From Candidatus Bathyarchaeota archaeon (lineage in GTDB: Archaea > Thermoproteota > Bathyarchaeia > Bathyarchaeales > Bathycorpusculaceae): a stretch of DNA of 33,712 bases. Positions 18,844 to 28,201 of this stretch are shown piece by piece. The position numbers were made by a program, and so were the translations under genes. Positions within the stretch are counted from its first letter, which is position 1. Every line of letters begins with the position of its first letter. The notes below the pieces were generated by a model, which saw nothing but the letters and a program-made list of their open reading frames with translations, searched no databases and was not told the DNA's origin. The stretch covers positions 1-33,712 of the forward strand of contig JAOZGY010000018.1 of the NCBI GenBank assembly GCA_026015145.1, read 5' to 3'.

Positions 18844-20115
18844 GTGGATAAGAAGATTATGAGTAAAAAAACGGAAGTCACTTCTAAACAACCAGAAGTT
18901 AATATTGGAACAATCGGACATGTAGATCATGGAAAAACTACATTATTGCAAGGATTAACTGGTGTTTGGGCTTCCAGACATAGTGAAGAACTCAAGAGAG
19001 GGATCACAATAAGATTGGGGTACGCAGATATGGCTATGTATAAATGTCCAGGATGTAAACCCCCAAATAATTACACAATTAAAAAAGTCTGTTCCAAGTG
19101 TAATTCAGAAACTGACTTTGTTCGCTCAATTAGTTTTGTTGATGCGCCTGGACATGAAGCTTTAATGGCAACTATGCTTTCAGGAGCAGCCATAATGGAT
19201 GGGGCAATTCTAGTAATAGCTGCTGACGAACCATGTCCTCAACCTCAAACTCGAGAACATCTGGCGGCAGCTGAAGTTAGCGGAATAAAAAATATAATAA
19301 TTGTTCAAAACAAGATCGACATAGTAGATCAGAAAAGAGCACGAAAAAGCTATGAAGAAATCAAGACCTTCATTAAAGGAACAATAGCTGAAAACGCACC
19401 AATAATTCCTATTTCAGCTCAGCGAGAAATAAATTTAGACGTGCTCTTAAATGCTATGGAAGAAAAAATTCCCACACCAAAAAGAGATCCAACAAAATCA
19501 CCTATAATGCACATTATTCGTTCTTTTGACATTAACAAACCCGGCACACTAATCGAAGAGCTAGAAGGAGGAATTCTTGGTGGAACTATTGCACAAGGAA
19601 AATTCAAAGTTGGAGAAGAAATTGAAATCTGTCCAGGAATTAGAATTGAAAAAGAAGGAAAAACAGGCTATAATCCATTAATAAGTCAAGTTGTAAGTCT
19701 ACATGCAGGCGATATAAACGTAGAAGAGGCAACATGCGGAGGACTAGTAGGTGTAGGAACCCTTTTAGATCCATCCTATTCCAAAGCAGATGGTTTAAGC
19801 GGAAATATTGCCGGTAAAACAGGATTACTTCCACCGATTATGTCAGAACTCACTTTAGAGACGCATATTTTGGACCGCGCCGTCGGAACAAAAGAACAAA
19901 TGAAAGTAAAAAAAATAAACTTAAATGAAACATTACTTCTCCATGTAGGATCAGCAGTGAATCTAGGAAAAGTAATTGCAGCCAAACCCAACAGGGTAAA
20001 AGTGAAATTAACTCGACCAATCTGTGCGATAACCGGATCCAGAGTTGCAATTAGCAGGAAGATTACTTCACGATGGAGACTTATTGGATACGGATTAATA
20101 ATAGACAAAAAATAA
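18844..20115 (+). CDS. Translation initiation factor aIF2 subunit gamma (GTG start, or ATG at 18859)
   Basis: NIGTIGHVDHGKTTL, FVDAPGHEALMATMLSGAAIMDGAILVIAA, QNKIDIV; zinc knuckle. Confidence 0.96.
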   Translation: MDKKIMSKKTEVTSKQPEVNIGTIGHVDHGKTTLLQGLTGVWASRHSEELKRGITIRLGYADMAMYKCPGCKPPNNYTIKKVCSKCNSETDFVRSISFVDAPGHEALMATMLSGAAIMDGAILVIAADEPCPQPQTREHLAAAEVSGIKNIIIVQNKIDIVDQKRARKSYEEIKTFIKGTIAENAPIIPISAQREINLDVLLNAMEEKIPTPKRDPTKSPIMHIIRSFDINKPGTLIEELEGGILGGTIAQGKFKVGEEIEICPGIRIEKEGKTGYNPLISQVVSLHAGDINVEEATCGGLVGVGTLLDPSYSKADGLSGNIAGKTGLLPPIMSELTLETHILDRAVGTKEQMKVKKINLNETLLLHVGSAVNLGKVIAAKPNRVKVKLTRPICAITGSRVAISRKITSRWRLIGYGLIIDKK

Positions 20116-20138
20116 GAGAAGCATAAAAAGAGAAAAGA

Positions 20139-20564
20139 CTAGATAAATTCGCGAGTTTTTAAAAAATAATCAGCTTTTTTTAAAACATTTTTAGAATTAT
20201 TGAAAGTGAGAAATTTCATCGCATCTAGAAATTGTACCCATTTAAAATCTATATGTTCAAATGATAGACTAACTTCTTTAGAATGTGTCTCAATTAAAAA
20301 AAAGATGACTTGTTTGAAGACAGGTTTTCCATGACGAACGTATACATACGTGACCTTCTCTCTAAAGCCTTTGATAAATTTCGCAGCTATTATGCCAGTT
20401 TCTTCTTCAAGTTCTCGAATAACAGTTGTTTTTTCACTTTCATTGAATTCAACATTACCTTTTACAAAACCCCAATGCCCCTGCTCGTAATGCAGAAGAA
20501 GATAATTCAAATTAGGATTTTTAAAAAATACAACTGCACCACAAGAATTCTCTCGTAGCATCAA
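20139..20564 (-). CDS. NUDIX hydrolase
   Basis: Nudix box GNVEFNESEKTTVIRELEEETGI. Confidence 0.93.
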   Translation of the reverse strand: MMLRENSCGAVVFFKNPNLNYLLLHYEQGHWGFVKGNVEFNESEKTTVIRELEEETGIIAAKFIKGFREKVTYVYVRHGKPVFKQVIFFLIETHSKEVSLSFEHIDFKWVQFLDAMKFLTFNNSKNVLKKADYFLKTREFI

Positions 20565-20783
20565 ACAAAACCAACTTAGGTCTAGTGATTATGATAAAAG
20601 TGAGATGTTGTTAAAAGCAATTTCTAGCGTTTCCAATATTTCTCCTATAATTAAAAGCTGCTAAAAATCCTTGTTAAAGAGCACAATATTCAAAGAGGAT
20701 CTTAATATAAGACTGCAGAGTAAGAGTCTTGAAATTATTGTAAATAAAACTGATAATAACAGATACAAGATTTTGGAAGGTAG

Positions 20784-21212
20784 ATAGAAACGGTATCAAC
20801 GTTTGTAAAAAGAAAACCTTTAAGAATAATTTTAGATTCAAACGCTTTCTTTGTTCCTGTTTATTTTAAGATAGATATTTTCAGTGAGTTAAAACAATTA
20901 TTAAATAGAAATTTTGAAATGATTTTAATTTCTCCAATCAAACAAGAATTAGAAGTTCTTGTTGCAAAAAATTCGTATAAAAACAGTAAAAACGCTTCTT
21001 TTGCATTAAATCTTGCAGCAAAATGCAAATTTATCGAAGTAAAGATGCCAAAAGGAGTTTTAACGGACGACATAATTATTAAAAAAGCCAAAGATTGGAA
21101 AGCAGTTGTCTTTACCAATGATAGAGAACTAAAAGAGAGGCTAAGAAATATAAGTGTGCCAATCATTTATGTGAGACAAAAATCGTTTCTAGCGATTGAA
21201 GGAATGATATAA
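20784..21212 (+). CDS. PIN-domain protein (Fcf1/Utp24-like), start codon unclear; homology begins upstream of the first in-frame ATG (20919)
   Basis: In-frame reading from stop at 20781: IETVSTFVKRKPLRIILDSNAFFVPVYFKIDIFSELKQLLNRNFEM...; VFTNDRELKERL. Confidence 0.8.
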   Translation: METVSTFVKRKPLRIILDSNAFFVPVYFKIDIFSELKQLLNRNFEMILISPIKQELEVLVAKNSYKNSKNASFALNLAAKCKFIEVKMPKGVLTDDIIIKKAKDWKAVVFTNDRELKERLRNISVPIIYVRQKSFLAIEGMI

Positions 21213-21216
21213 TTCG

Positions 21217-21798
21217 ATGTTTAAACTAATTTCCATGCAGGATACTATCCGTATTCCACCTGAAACCTTTGGATCCTCCCTAGAAAAAGTAGGTTGTGAC
21301 CAAGTCAAGATGAAGTACGAAGGGATAGTCGATGACGAATTGGGTTACGTAGTAGCAGCTACTAATGTTGAAGTAAGTCCAACAGGAAAAATTATTCCAG
21401 GTGATGGAGCTACATATCACAAAGTAATTTTCTCTCTGCTAACGTTTTATCCTGTTATTCAAGAAATAGTTGAGGGAGATGTGGTAGAAATAGCCGATTT
21501 TGGTGCCTTTGTTAGAATAGGACCAGTAGATGCGTTATTACATGTTTCTCAACTTATAGATGATTACATGTCATATGATGAAAAACAAGGAGTTCTTTTA
21601 GGTAAAGAGACAAAAAGAAAACTATCTAGCGGAGACAAAGTTCGAGTAAGGATCACAGCTGTTTCTTTAGGCAGAGCAGGAAGCTCTGGAAAAATTGGCG
21701 TAACTGCTAGGCAACCAGGCTTAGGAAAGCTAGAATGGATAAAACTAGACACAGAAAAAGCAAAAGAGAAAAAAAATAAAGAGAAAAAGAAGGAGTAG
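21217..21798 (+). CDS. rpo7: RNA polymerase subunit Rpo7 (RpoE')
   Basis: MFKLISMQDTIRIPPETFG; S1 domain GDVVEIADFGAFVRIGPVDALLHVSQ. Confidence 0.96.
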   Translation: MFKLISMQDTIRIPPETFGSSLEKVGCDQVKMKYEGIVDDELGYVVAATNVEVSPTGKIIPGDGATYHKVIFSLLTFYPVIQEIVEGDVVEIADFGAFVRIGPVDALLHVSQLIDDYMSYDEKQGVLLGKETKRKLSSGDKVRVRITAVSLGRAGSSGKIGVTARQPGLGKLEWIKLDTEKAKEKKNKEKKKE

Positions 21799-21800
21799 AA

Positions 21801-21986
21801 ATGAGAGAGAAATCATGTACAAACTGCCATTTTATCACCAAAGAAAATGTATGCGCAAAATGTAAATCAACAAACTTAAGCGAAGATTTCAGCGGCATAG
21901 TAGTAATGTTTGATCCTGAAAATTCATCTATAGCGAAGACCATGAAAATTAAAGAGAAAGGGCGATACGCATTAAAAGTTAGATAA
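21801..21986 (+). CDS. spt4: Transcription elongation factor Spt4 (RpoE'')
   Basis: MREKSCTNCHFITKENVCAKCKSTNLSEDFSGIVVMFDPENSSIAK. Confidence 0.94.
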   Translation: MREKSCTNCHFITKENVCAKCKSTNLSEDFSGIVVMFDPENSSIAKTMKIKEKGRYALKVR

Positions 21987-22070
21987 AAGCACACATCTAA
22001 TTCTATGTCTCTGTTCAGCAAGAAATGACAGGGCGAGAGAAAAACGTGAGAATAAGAAAGGTTAAAAAAA

Positions 22071-22604
22071 ATGAGGGTTGCGTATCGAATTAATTCTAAA
22101 CTACGTAAGAAACTTCATCGGCCTTTCGGTGTGTTAATAAAAGGTTCATTGTCTGAGAATAAGGAAAAAATTGATGAAATTATTCTTAAAACACACCCTC
22201 CCATAATAATCTCAGTTGGAGACATGGTTTCAAGGGATATTTCAGAGTATAATTATCAACCCATAATAATAATCATCGATAATAAATGTATGAGAAAAAA
22301 GATAGCTCCCAGAAAATTTTCTGTTGAAAAAGTTTTTTACGCTAGCAACCCGCCTGGAACAATAACAGTAGAAGCAATAAAAGCAATAAAAGATGCTTTA
22401 GAAATTGGAAAGCGTTCACAAATAGTAATAGACGGTGAAGAAGATTTGCTTACTTTGATTGCCATTTTACACGCTCCAGAAAAAGCGCTTATTGTATATG
22501 GGCAGCCAAAAGAGGGATTTGTAGTAATCAAAGTTACAGAGAAAAAAAGAACAGAAACAAGGACTATACTCAAAGACATGAAACTTCTTAGAAAAACTAA
22601 ATAA
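22071..22604 (+). CDS. GTP-dependent dephospho-CoA kinase (DUF359)
   Basis: ISVGDMVSRD..., ANPPGTITVEAIKAIKDAL-like, VIDGEEDLLTLIAILHAP. Confidence 0.92.
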   Translation: MRVAYRINSKLRKKLHRPFGVLIKGSLSENKEKIDEIILKTHPPIIISVGDMVSRDISEYNYQPIIIIIDNKCMRKKIAPRKFSVEKVFYASNPPGTITVEAIKAIKDALEIGKRSQIVIDGEEDLLTLIAILHAPEKALIVYGQPKEGFVVIKVTEKKRTETRTILKDMKLLRKTK

Positions 22605-22648
22605 TAAGAAGTTGTATGAACTCAACACTCTAGACAAGTGATAGTACA

Positions 22649-22960
22649 ATGGAAATAAAATTAGTATCAGTTAAAAAAAATCCTCTCTTAAACCGCAAAG
22701 AAGTGGATTTTTTAGTAGAACAAAAATCAAAAACAAAAACGCCATCAAGGTTAGAAATTAAGAAAAGCATCGCAGATGAGTTGAAGATTTCAGAAGAGAT
22801 AGTTTTTGTAAAAAAAATGCAAACCCTTACAGGTTCGAACATCACAGTTGGTATTGCTAATATTTATGAGACGGCCAAACACGCAGATCTGATTGAATCC
22901 AATCATATCAAAAAACGAAATCAACCTCAAGAAATAAAAAAGGAAGAGGTTAAAGAGTAA
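22649..22960 (+). CDS. rps24e: Ribosomal protein S24e (eS24)
   Basis: NPLLNRKEVDFLVE...PSRLEIKKSIADEL...GIANIYE. Confidence 0.92.
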   Translation: MEIKLVSVKKNPLLNRKEVDFLVEQKSKTKTPSRLEIKKSIADELKISEEIVFVKKMQTLTGSNITVGIANIYETAKHADLIESNHIKKRNQPQEIKKEEVKE

Positions 22961-23172
22961 TGGCTGAAAAAAATAAAAGAAGCAGTGAGACGCCAGTGAA
23001 GAAAAAAGAGCAAAAAGGTGTTTATGCTTTATATAAAATAGAGAACGATAAAATTTCAAGACTTCGCCCAACTTGTGAACGATGTGGCGCAGGATATTTT
23101 ATGGCTAATCATAAGGACAGGTATACTTGTGGACATTGTGGATTCACACGGTATAAACAAATTAAAAAATAA
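22960..23172 (+). CDS. rps27ae: Ribosomal protein S27ae (eS31)
   Basis: RPTCERCGAGYFMANHKDRYTCGHCGFTRYK. Confidence 0.94.
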   Translation: MAEKNKRSSETPVKKKEQKGVYALYKIENDKISRLRPTCERCGAGYFMANHKDRYTCGHCGFTRYKQIKK

Positions 23173-23213
23173 GTAGTTTTAAATGCTAACAGGTGAGTAG
23201 TTTCACGATATAA

Positions 23214-23639
23214 ATGCTCAAAGTTAATGTAGCTATAACCAATATTTCGGCAGAAAGGTTTTGGGATCTACAAAAACCCATTCCACCAATTCAAATTGGT
23301 ACTAATATTAATGTAATAAGCATAGAAAGAAAAAAGCAAGACACATTAAAAGTTCCTTTTGTTTTATCAATAAACTATAATCCTTCTATCTCACAGATAA
23401 ACCTGAAAGGCAGTGCCTATGTTGTCGGTGAGCCAAAAGAGATTGAAAAAATACTAAAAAACCATGAACAAAAAAAGCCCCCACCTCCAGTAATCGTTCA
23501 ATCAATAGCTAACTTTGCATTTATTGAATCAGTTTTAATTTCCAGAACGCTAAACATACCACCTCCTATCCCATTACCAAAAATACCAAATGCAAAAAAT
23601 CGAAGTAGAAAAAATGCAGAAAAGGAATATACCACATAA
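23214..23639 (+). CDS. Conserved archaeal protein of unknown function, possibly SecB-like
   Basis: YNPSISQINLKGSAYVVG...VQSIANFAFIESVLISRTLNIPPPIPLPKI; SecB-like fold is a tentative recollection. Confidence 0.5.
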   Translation: MLKVNVAITNISAERFWDLQKPIPPIQIGTNINVISIERKKQDTLKVPFVLSINYNPSISQINLKGSAYVVGEPKEIEKILKNHEQKKPPPPVIVQSIANFAFIESVLISRTLNIPPPIPLPKIPNAKNRSRKNAEKEYTT

Positions 23640-23655
23640 TTAAATTAATTATAAC

Positions 23656-24060
23656 CTATTTCAGTGGCACATACATTGATGATCTAGACGCACCTATACC
23701 GGGAGTTCCATGCCTAACTGGTTTGTTGGTTATTGCAAACTCGCCCAGATAATGTCCAATCATCGCTGGTTTGATTTCAACAGGAATAAACTCTTTTCCA
23801 TTATGTATTGAAATTTTTACACCGACCATTTCCGGAAGGATTATTACATCTCTAACGTGAGTTTTCACTATCATGGTTTGTCCTTTCTTTATAACTTCTT
23901 TCGCTTTGCGAATTTTTTCGAGAAGAATTCTTTGCCCAGAAGTTAAACCCCGTTGAAGACTTCTCCTTTGCCTAGAAGGAAGTAAATTAATGAACTCGTC
24001 CATAGATAAACTTAACAAGCTATCAAGCGAATGACCACGATAATTGAAATCTTTTGGCAT
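23656..24060 (-). CDS. rps19: Ribosomal protein S19 (uS19)
   Basis: [49 protein letters not shown]. Confidence 0.96.
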   Translation of the reverse strand: MPKDFNYRGHSLDSLLSLSMDEFINLLPSRQRRSLQRGLTSGQRILLEKIRKAKEVIKKGQTMIVKTHVRDVIILPEMVGVKISIHNGKEFIPVEIKPAMIGHYLGEFAITNKPVRHGTPGIGASRSSMYVPLK

Positions 24061-24109
24061 TTTTCTGAATCAACCTCATAGGTAAAGATTATATGCTATA
24101 AACTTTCTG

Positions 24110-24859
24110 TTACCTCGTTCGTCGTTTCTTTTTCTGTCCAGCCCCTCTAGCACCAATCAATCCAACTTTTTGTCCTGGTGGTGCACCATGAGAAACTGTT
24201 GTTACTTTCCTAGCACTTTTTGCACTGCTACCATAAGGATGTACTGCAGCAATCATTGCTCTTCCCCGGGTTCTTGGATATTTATGACCCTTAGCTTTCA
24301 TCATATGATGTTTTGCCCCAGCCTTGAGGAAGGGTTTTTCTGTACGACCTGAACCAGAAACTATACCAATTGTTGCCATGCAAAAATTGTTAAGATACCG
24401 AGTACGTCCAGAAGGTAATTTAACCAACGTTCCTTGAGGTGTATGTCCAACTACTGTCGCATAGGATCCAGAGGATCTTGCCATTTTTCCTCCATCACCA
24501 GGTCTAAGTTCAAGATTACACACAATAGTCCCTTCCGGAACGTTGCCTAAAGGAAGAATATTGCCTATTTCTGGGGAAGCCATTCCACCGATGCTAATCT
24601 GTTGACCCTTGAACAAACCTTCAGGAGTTACAGTGTAGCATGATTCCCCATTATTAAATTTCACAAACGCCAAAGGAGAGCCTCTCCCAGGATCATGAAC
24701 AAGTTCAACTATTGTACCATCAATGGAAGATCTAAATGATTCTTTGGGGATTATTTTTGGTGGGTATTTCGCTGGAGCAACTCTTTTGTGAGTTGATGCA
24801 CGATAAGTTGAGCCTCCACGACCTCTTCTTTGAACGCGAATTCTTTTTCCCATTAGCAA
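24110..24859 (-). CDS. rpl2: Ribosomal protein L2 (uL2)
   Basis: GKRIRVQRRGRGGSTYRASTHKR...GTIVCNLELRPGDGGKMARSSGSYATVVG. Confidence 0.97.
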   Translation of the reverse strand: MLMGKRIRVQRRGRGGSTYRASTHKRVAPAKYPPKIIPKESFRSSIDGTIVELVHDPGRGSPLAFVKFNNGESCYTVTPEGLFKGQQISIGGMASPEIGNILPLGNVPEGTIVCNLELRPGDGGKMARSSGSYATVVGHTPQGTLVKLPSGRTRYLNNFCMATIGIVSGSGRTEKPFLKAGAKHHMMKAKGHKYPRTRGRAMIAAVHPYGSSAKSARKVTTVSHGAPPGQKVGLIGARGAGQKKKRRTR

Positions 24860-24873
24860 TTCCTCAATTCATT

Positions 24874-25134
24874 TTATAAAAGTCCAAGTTTAATTGCGAC
24901 ATCTGAAGCTTTATATTCAGGTTGGAGTCTAACGAATGCTTTTTTTTCTCCATGAGGAGTTATTAACAAAGTTACTCTGTTGACTTTTACGTCATATAAT
25001 TCTTCAACAGCCCTTTTCACATCAGTTTTATGTGCTTTAAGATTAACTATAAAGATTAGTTTGTTATCTCTTTCCACCATGAGACTTGCTGATTCAGTCA
25101 TTAAAGGATAATATATAACCTCAATAGAATTCAT
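24874..25134 (-). CDS. rpl23: Ribosomal protein L23 (uL23)
   Basis: YPLMTESASLMVERDNKLIFIVNLKAHKTDVKRAVEELYDVKV. Confidence 0.95.
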   Translation of the reverse strand: MNSIEVIYYPLMTESASLMVERDNKLIFIVNLKAHKTDVKRAVEELYDVKVNRVTLLITPHGEKKAFVRLQPEYKASDVAIKLGLL

Positions 25135-25136
25135 TA

Positions 25137-25949
25137 TTAATCTTGCCCTCCGGTATTATTTTTATTCAATTTTGTGAGAGCTCCAATAGACCATAAAGTT
25201 AATCTTCCTGGCGTAGTACCTGGAGCAAGCATTTCAGTATTAAGATTATTTACTTCAATTACATCAACACCAGGAATATTACTTGCTGCTTTAGAAATAC
25301 CCTTATTTTTTGCAACTACTATTAAGGGCCCCACAGCTTGTTTCATTTTTCTGCCTCTTCGTTTTCCTTTGCCGGCTCTAATCTTTCTGCTGTTCTTTGC
25401 CCGATCGAGTTCAGAGACTAGCCCTAAGCTAATTAATGTTGCTTCAACTTCACTAGTTTTAGAAAGCCCTTCAATCGCATCTGTAATTATTAAAGGGATT
25501 TGCGGAACGGATTCAATTTGATGTCCACGAAAAACCACATTTTGTTTAGATGCAGTTGCTGCCACGGCCGAATACAATGCAAAACGTGCTTCTTTTTTTG
25601 GTATATTTTTAATAATCTTTTTTTCTGATTTTGGAGGATGAGGCTGCCTTCCTCCGACTGTACTAGGAGCAAATCCTGCTTTTCCCCCTCCACCCTTCAC
25701 ACGAGGTATCCTAGAGATACCTAGACCTGTACCACGTGATTCAGCACTAGTTTTTTTCCCAGCCATAGGATCACGACCTTGGGGTTGAATTCTAGTTGAT
25801 TGAATTGCTAAAACTGCTCTCTTAATCACATCAGGTCTTATGGAAGTAGCAAAAATCTTAGGAAGAGTAGTTTTGCCCTCAGGTTTTCCTTCAAGACTAA
25901 AGATCGTTAAGGTTTTTTTTGTTCGAGACATGCTATTTCGCAACTCCAC
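25137..25949 (-). CDS. rpl4: Ribosomal protein L4 (uL4/L4e)
   Basis: SIRPDVIKRAVLAIQSTRIQPQGRDPMAGKKTSAESRGTGLGISRIPRVKG. Confidence 0.96.
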   Translation of the reverse strand: MELRNSMSRTKKTLTIFSLEGKPEGKTTLPKIFATSIRPDVIKRAVLAIQSTRIQPQGRDPMAGKKTSAESRGTGLGISRIPRVKGGGGKAGFAPSTVGGRQPHPPKSEKKIIKNIPKKEARFALYSAVAATASKQNVVFRGHQIESVPQIPLIITDAIEGLSKTSEVEATLISLGLVSELDRAKNSRKIRAGKGKRRGRKMKQAVGPLIVVAKNKGISKAASNIPGVDVIEVNNLNTEMLAPGTTPGRLTLWSIGALTKLNKNNTGGQD

Positions 25950-26956
25950 TATTTTCCTTGCGTTGATTCAAGTGAGATGTAGGTTATTTGAGGAGGTGAT
26001 TCGGGAAGATCGGTTGGGGGTCTTGCAGCTTGACGCAATCGTACTAATCTTTTCTCGGTTCCAGCTACGCTTCCACGTATTACAATGTAGGACCCTCTAA
26101 CCTGACCATATCGAATGTAACCACCCTTTACAGACACTTCTCTTCCATCTTTCCCTATTTTCAAAATACGTTTATTATATTCGGTTCTTTGGTGATACCC
26201 CATTTGACCTGCACGGGGAACGGAATATCGAACATGAGTAGGTCTCCATGGACCAAGAGTAGCGACACCTCGTTTTGTTTTTCTACCTTTATGTTGGAGA
26301 ATAGCAACTCCCCATCGTTTAACTGGACCTTGAAAACCCTTGCCAGTTGTAATCGCTGCTATATCGACATACTGACCGTCCTTGAAGACTTCTTCAGCTG
26401 TTACTGTCTTACCTAGTAACTGTTTAGTGTATTCAAATTGTTCAGTTATTGTACCACCACCAACTTCTATTTCGTGAATATCTGGTTTTTTCTTAGGAAG
26501 ACTGGTTTGTTTGGGTTGGGTAGCGGCAATAATACGAACATTAGTTATTTTATCAAAATTATCCTCAATATTTCTTAGAGATGGAGTATAATCAACTTTT
26601 TTAGGAAGAGTTAAGATCCTATTGAAATCCGCTGGGGGATCCTTCATCCAAACTTCAGCAAAGTTTTCAAGTCCATATGGAGTTTTTCTGTAAACACGAA
26701 TCCCACACACAAGAATAGGAGGAGTTTCAAGAACTGTTGCCGCGCACATAACTTCTTTGCCAAAATTTGGGCTGCGCTTTTTATCTTCTATAGCATAAAC
26801 ATAAGTCATACCCGCCTTATAGCCGGAAAACCCCAGAAGAACGGGTGATTTTGAAGTAGTTTTTGGCCAATACCTTATGCGTGCTACTGGTTTTTTAGCA
26901 CGCTTCCTAGGCAAATAGGCAAGTGAACCATGTCTTGGAGAGTGTTGTTTTCCCAT
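25949..26956 (-). CDS. rpl3: Ribosomal protein L3 (uL3)
   Basis: MGKQHSPRHGSLAYLPRKRA...GKGFQGPVKRWGVAILQHKGRKTKRGVATLGPWRPTHV. Confidence 0.97.
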   Translation of the reverse strand: MGKQHSPRHGSLAYLPRKRAKKPVARIRYWPKTTSKSPVLLGFSGYKAGMTYVYAIEDKKRSPNFGKEVMCAATVLETPPILVCGIRVYRKTPYGLENFAEVWMKDPPADFNRILTLPKKVDYTPSLRNIEDNFDKITNVRIIAATQPKQTSLPKKKPDIHEIEVGGGTITEQFEYTKQLLGKTVTAEEVFKDGQYVDIAAITTGKGFQGPVKRWGVAILQHKGRKTKRGVATLGPWRPTHVRYSVPRAGQMGYHQRTEYNKRILKIGKDGREVSVKGGYIRYGQVRGSYIVIRGSVAGTEKRLVRLRQAARPPTDLPESPPQITYISLESTQGK

Positions 26957-27231
26957 TGTAATTCCGCTTCGCGTCTTTTAGCAATAACAATATAGGGTAA
27001 TAAACGTTACCATAATTTTTTCTATCTAGAGATTAAAGGATCTTTTGGTTTTATTAGTTTAAGGATCATTTATTCGAGTTAATAGCGTGAGATCCTAGAA
27101 GATTTGCTTTGTTAAAGGTTATAGTCAGAAAAACTAATTCAACAGAATTACATTTTTCTTAAAAAAAACAAAATTATTTTAAGGAAAAAGGGTTAAATTC
27201 AAAAAAATGAATTCACAGTAGGGAAACACGA

Positions 27232-27846
27232 ATGTCTATGAATATTGGTAGAATTGCACAATCTTTGTATAATGCCAATTGTTTAAGATTCGGTTCATTT
27301 AGAATTAAGTCAGGAGCATTAAGCCCTTATTATATTGATCTTGCAAGATTGTTATCTTCACCCAAAGATTTGTGCAACATTGCCCAGATTACATCAGAAT
27401 TAATTAATAAAATAATGAGTGCTGAAAGAATAGATAAAATAGCCTCGATCGCACTAAAAGGAGCACTAATAAGTCCTAGTATTGCCACGATAATTAATTT
27501 ACCTTGTATTATAGTCAGAAAAAAGAAAAAAGAATATGGTGCAAAAGGACGAATTATTGGCACAGAAGTGAATAAAGGCGATAACATATTGTTCTTTGAT
27601 GATGTCGTGAGCGAAGGAATATCAAAAATCGAAGGAATAAAACCTTTAGAAGATCAAGGTGGGAATGTTAAACATTTGATAGTTGTTGTAGATAGAGAGC
27701 AGGGTGGAAAAGAAAAACTTGAACAGAAAGGATACTTGGTGCATTCTCTGGCTAGAATTTCTGAAATAGTCAAATTTCTTGCTGAAACAAAAAAGATTTC
27801 AGATAATCAAGCCATCTCAGTTTTAAAGTATATAAATAAAGCATAG
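27232..27846 (+). CDS. pyrE: Orotate phosphoribosyltransferase
   Basis: FGSFRIKSGALSPYYIDLARLLS; PRPP motif ILFFDDVVSEG. Confidence 0.9.
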   Translation: MSMNIGRIAQSLYNANCLRFGSFRIKSGALSPYYIDLARLLSSPKDLCNIAQITSELINKIMSAERIDKIASIALKGALISPSIATIINLPCIIVRKKKKEYGAKGRIIGTEVNKGDNILFFDDVVSEGISKIEGIKPLEDQGGNVKHLIVVVDREQGGKEKLEQKGYLVHSLARISEIVKFLAETKKISDNQAISVLKYINKA

Positions 27847-28087
27847 TTATCAAGTGTTTTATTAAAAATGAACAGAGACAGAATTTTAGAGATAAAAAAT
27901 AGAATATTATTTTATATTTGAGCAATTGCGAATAATATATTATTAAACTTAGGGTCTCATCTCAAGCTCTTAAAAAAAATCAAATCAGCGGTTTAATAAT
28001 GAGAAGGCAAAAAAATAAAAACAAAAAACAGTAAAGACATATCAAAGCAAGAAAAGCATGAATAATTATTTGATATTCGAGAATAAG

Positions 28088-28201
28088 TTAATTGGATTTG
28101 TTTTTTAAAACATACCATGTAACAATTTCATGCACTGCCTTGTTAGAGTATCCATTTATTTTTAGAATTTTCTTCAACTCTATTGCATTCTCAATAGTCA
28201 T
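28088..28201 (-). CDS. Unannotated 37-aa small protein
   Basis: ATG...TAA: MTIENAIELKKILKINGYSNKAVHEIVTWYVLKNKSN; SD GAGGT 8 nt upstream (28210-28214). Confidence 0.55.
   Translation of the reverse strand: MTIENAIELKKILKINGYSNKAVHEIVTWYVLKNKSN

Noticed and set aside
20310-20558. 82-aa plus-strand ORF
   Set aside because: Antisense to the NUDIX hydrolase, which has a complete Nudix box.
22360-22395. Short tandem AAGCAATAA repeats
   Set aside because: In-frame within the DUF359 CDS and encodes an ordinary helix (VEAIKAIKDA).
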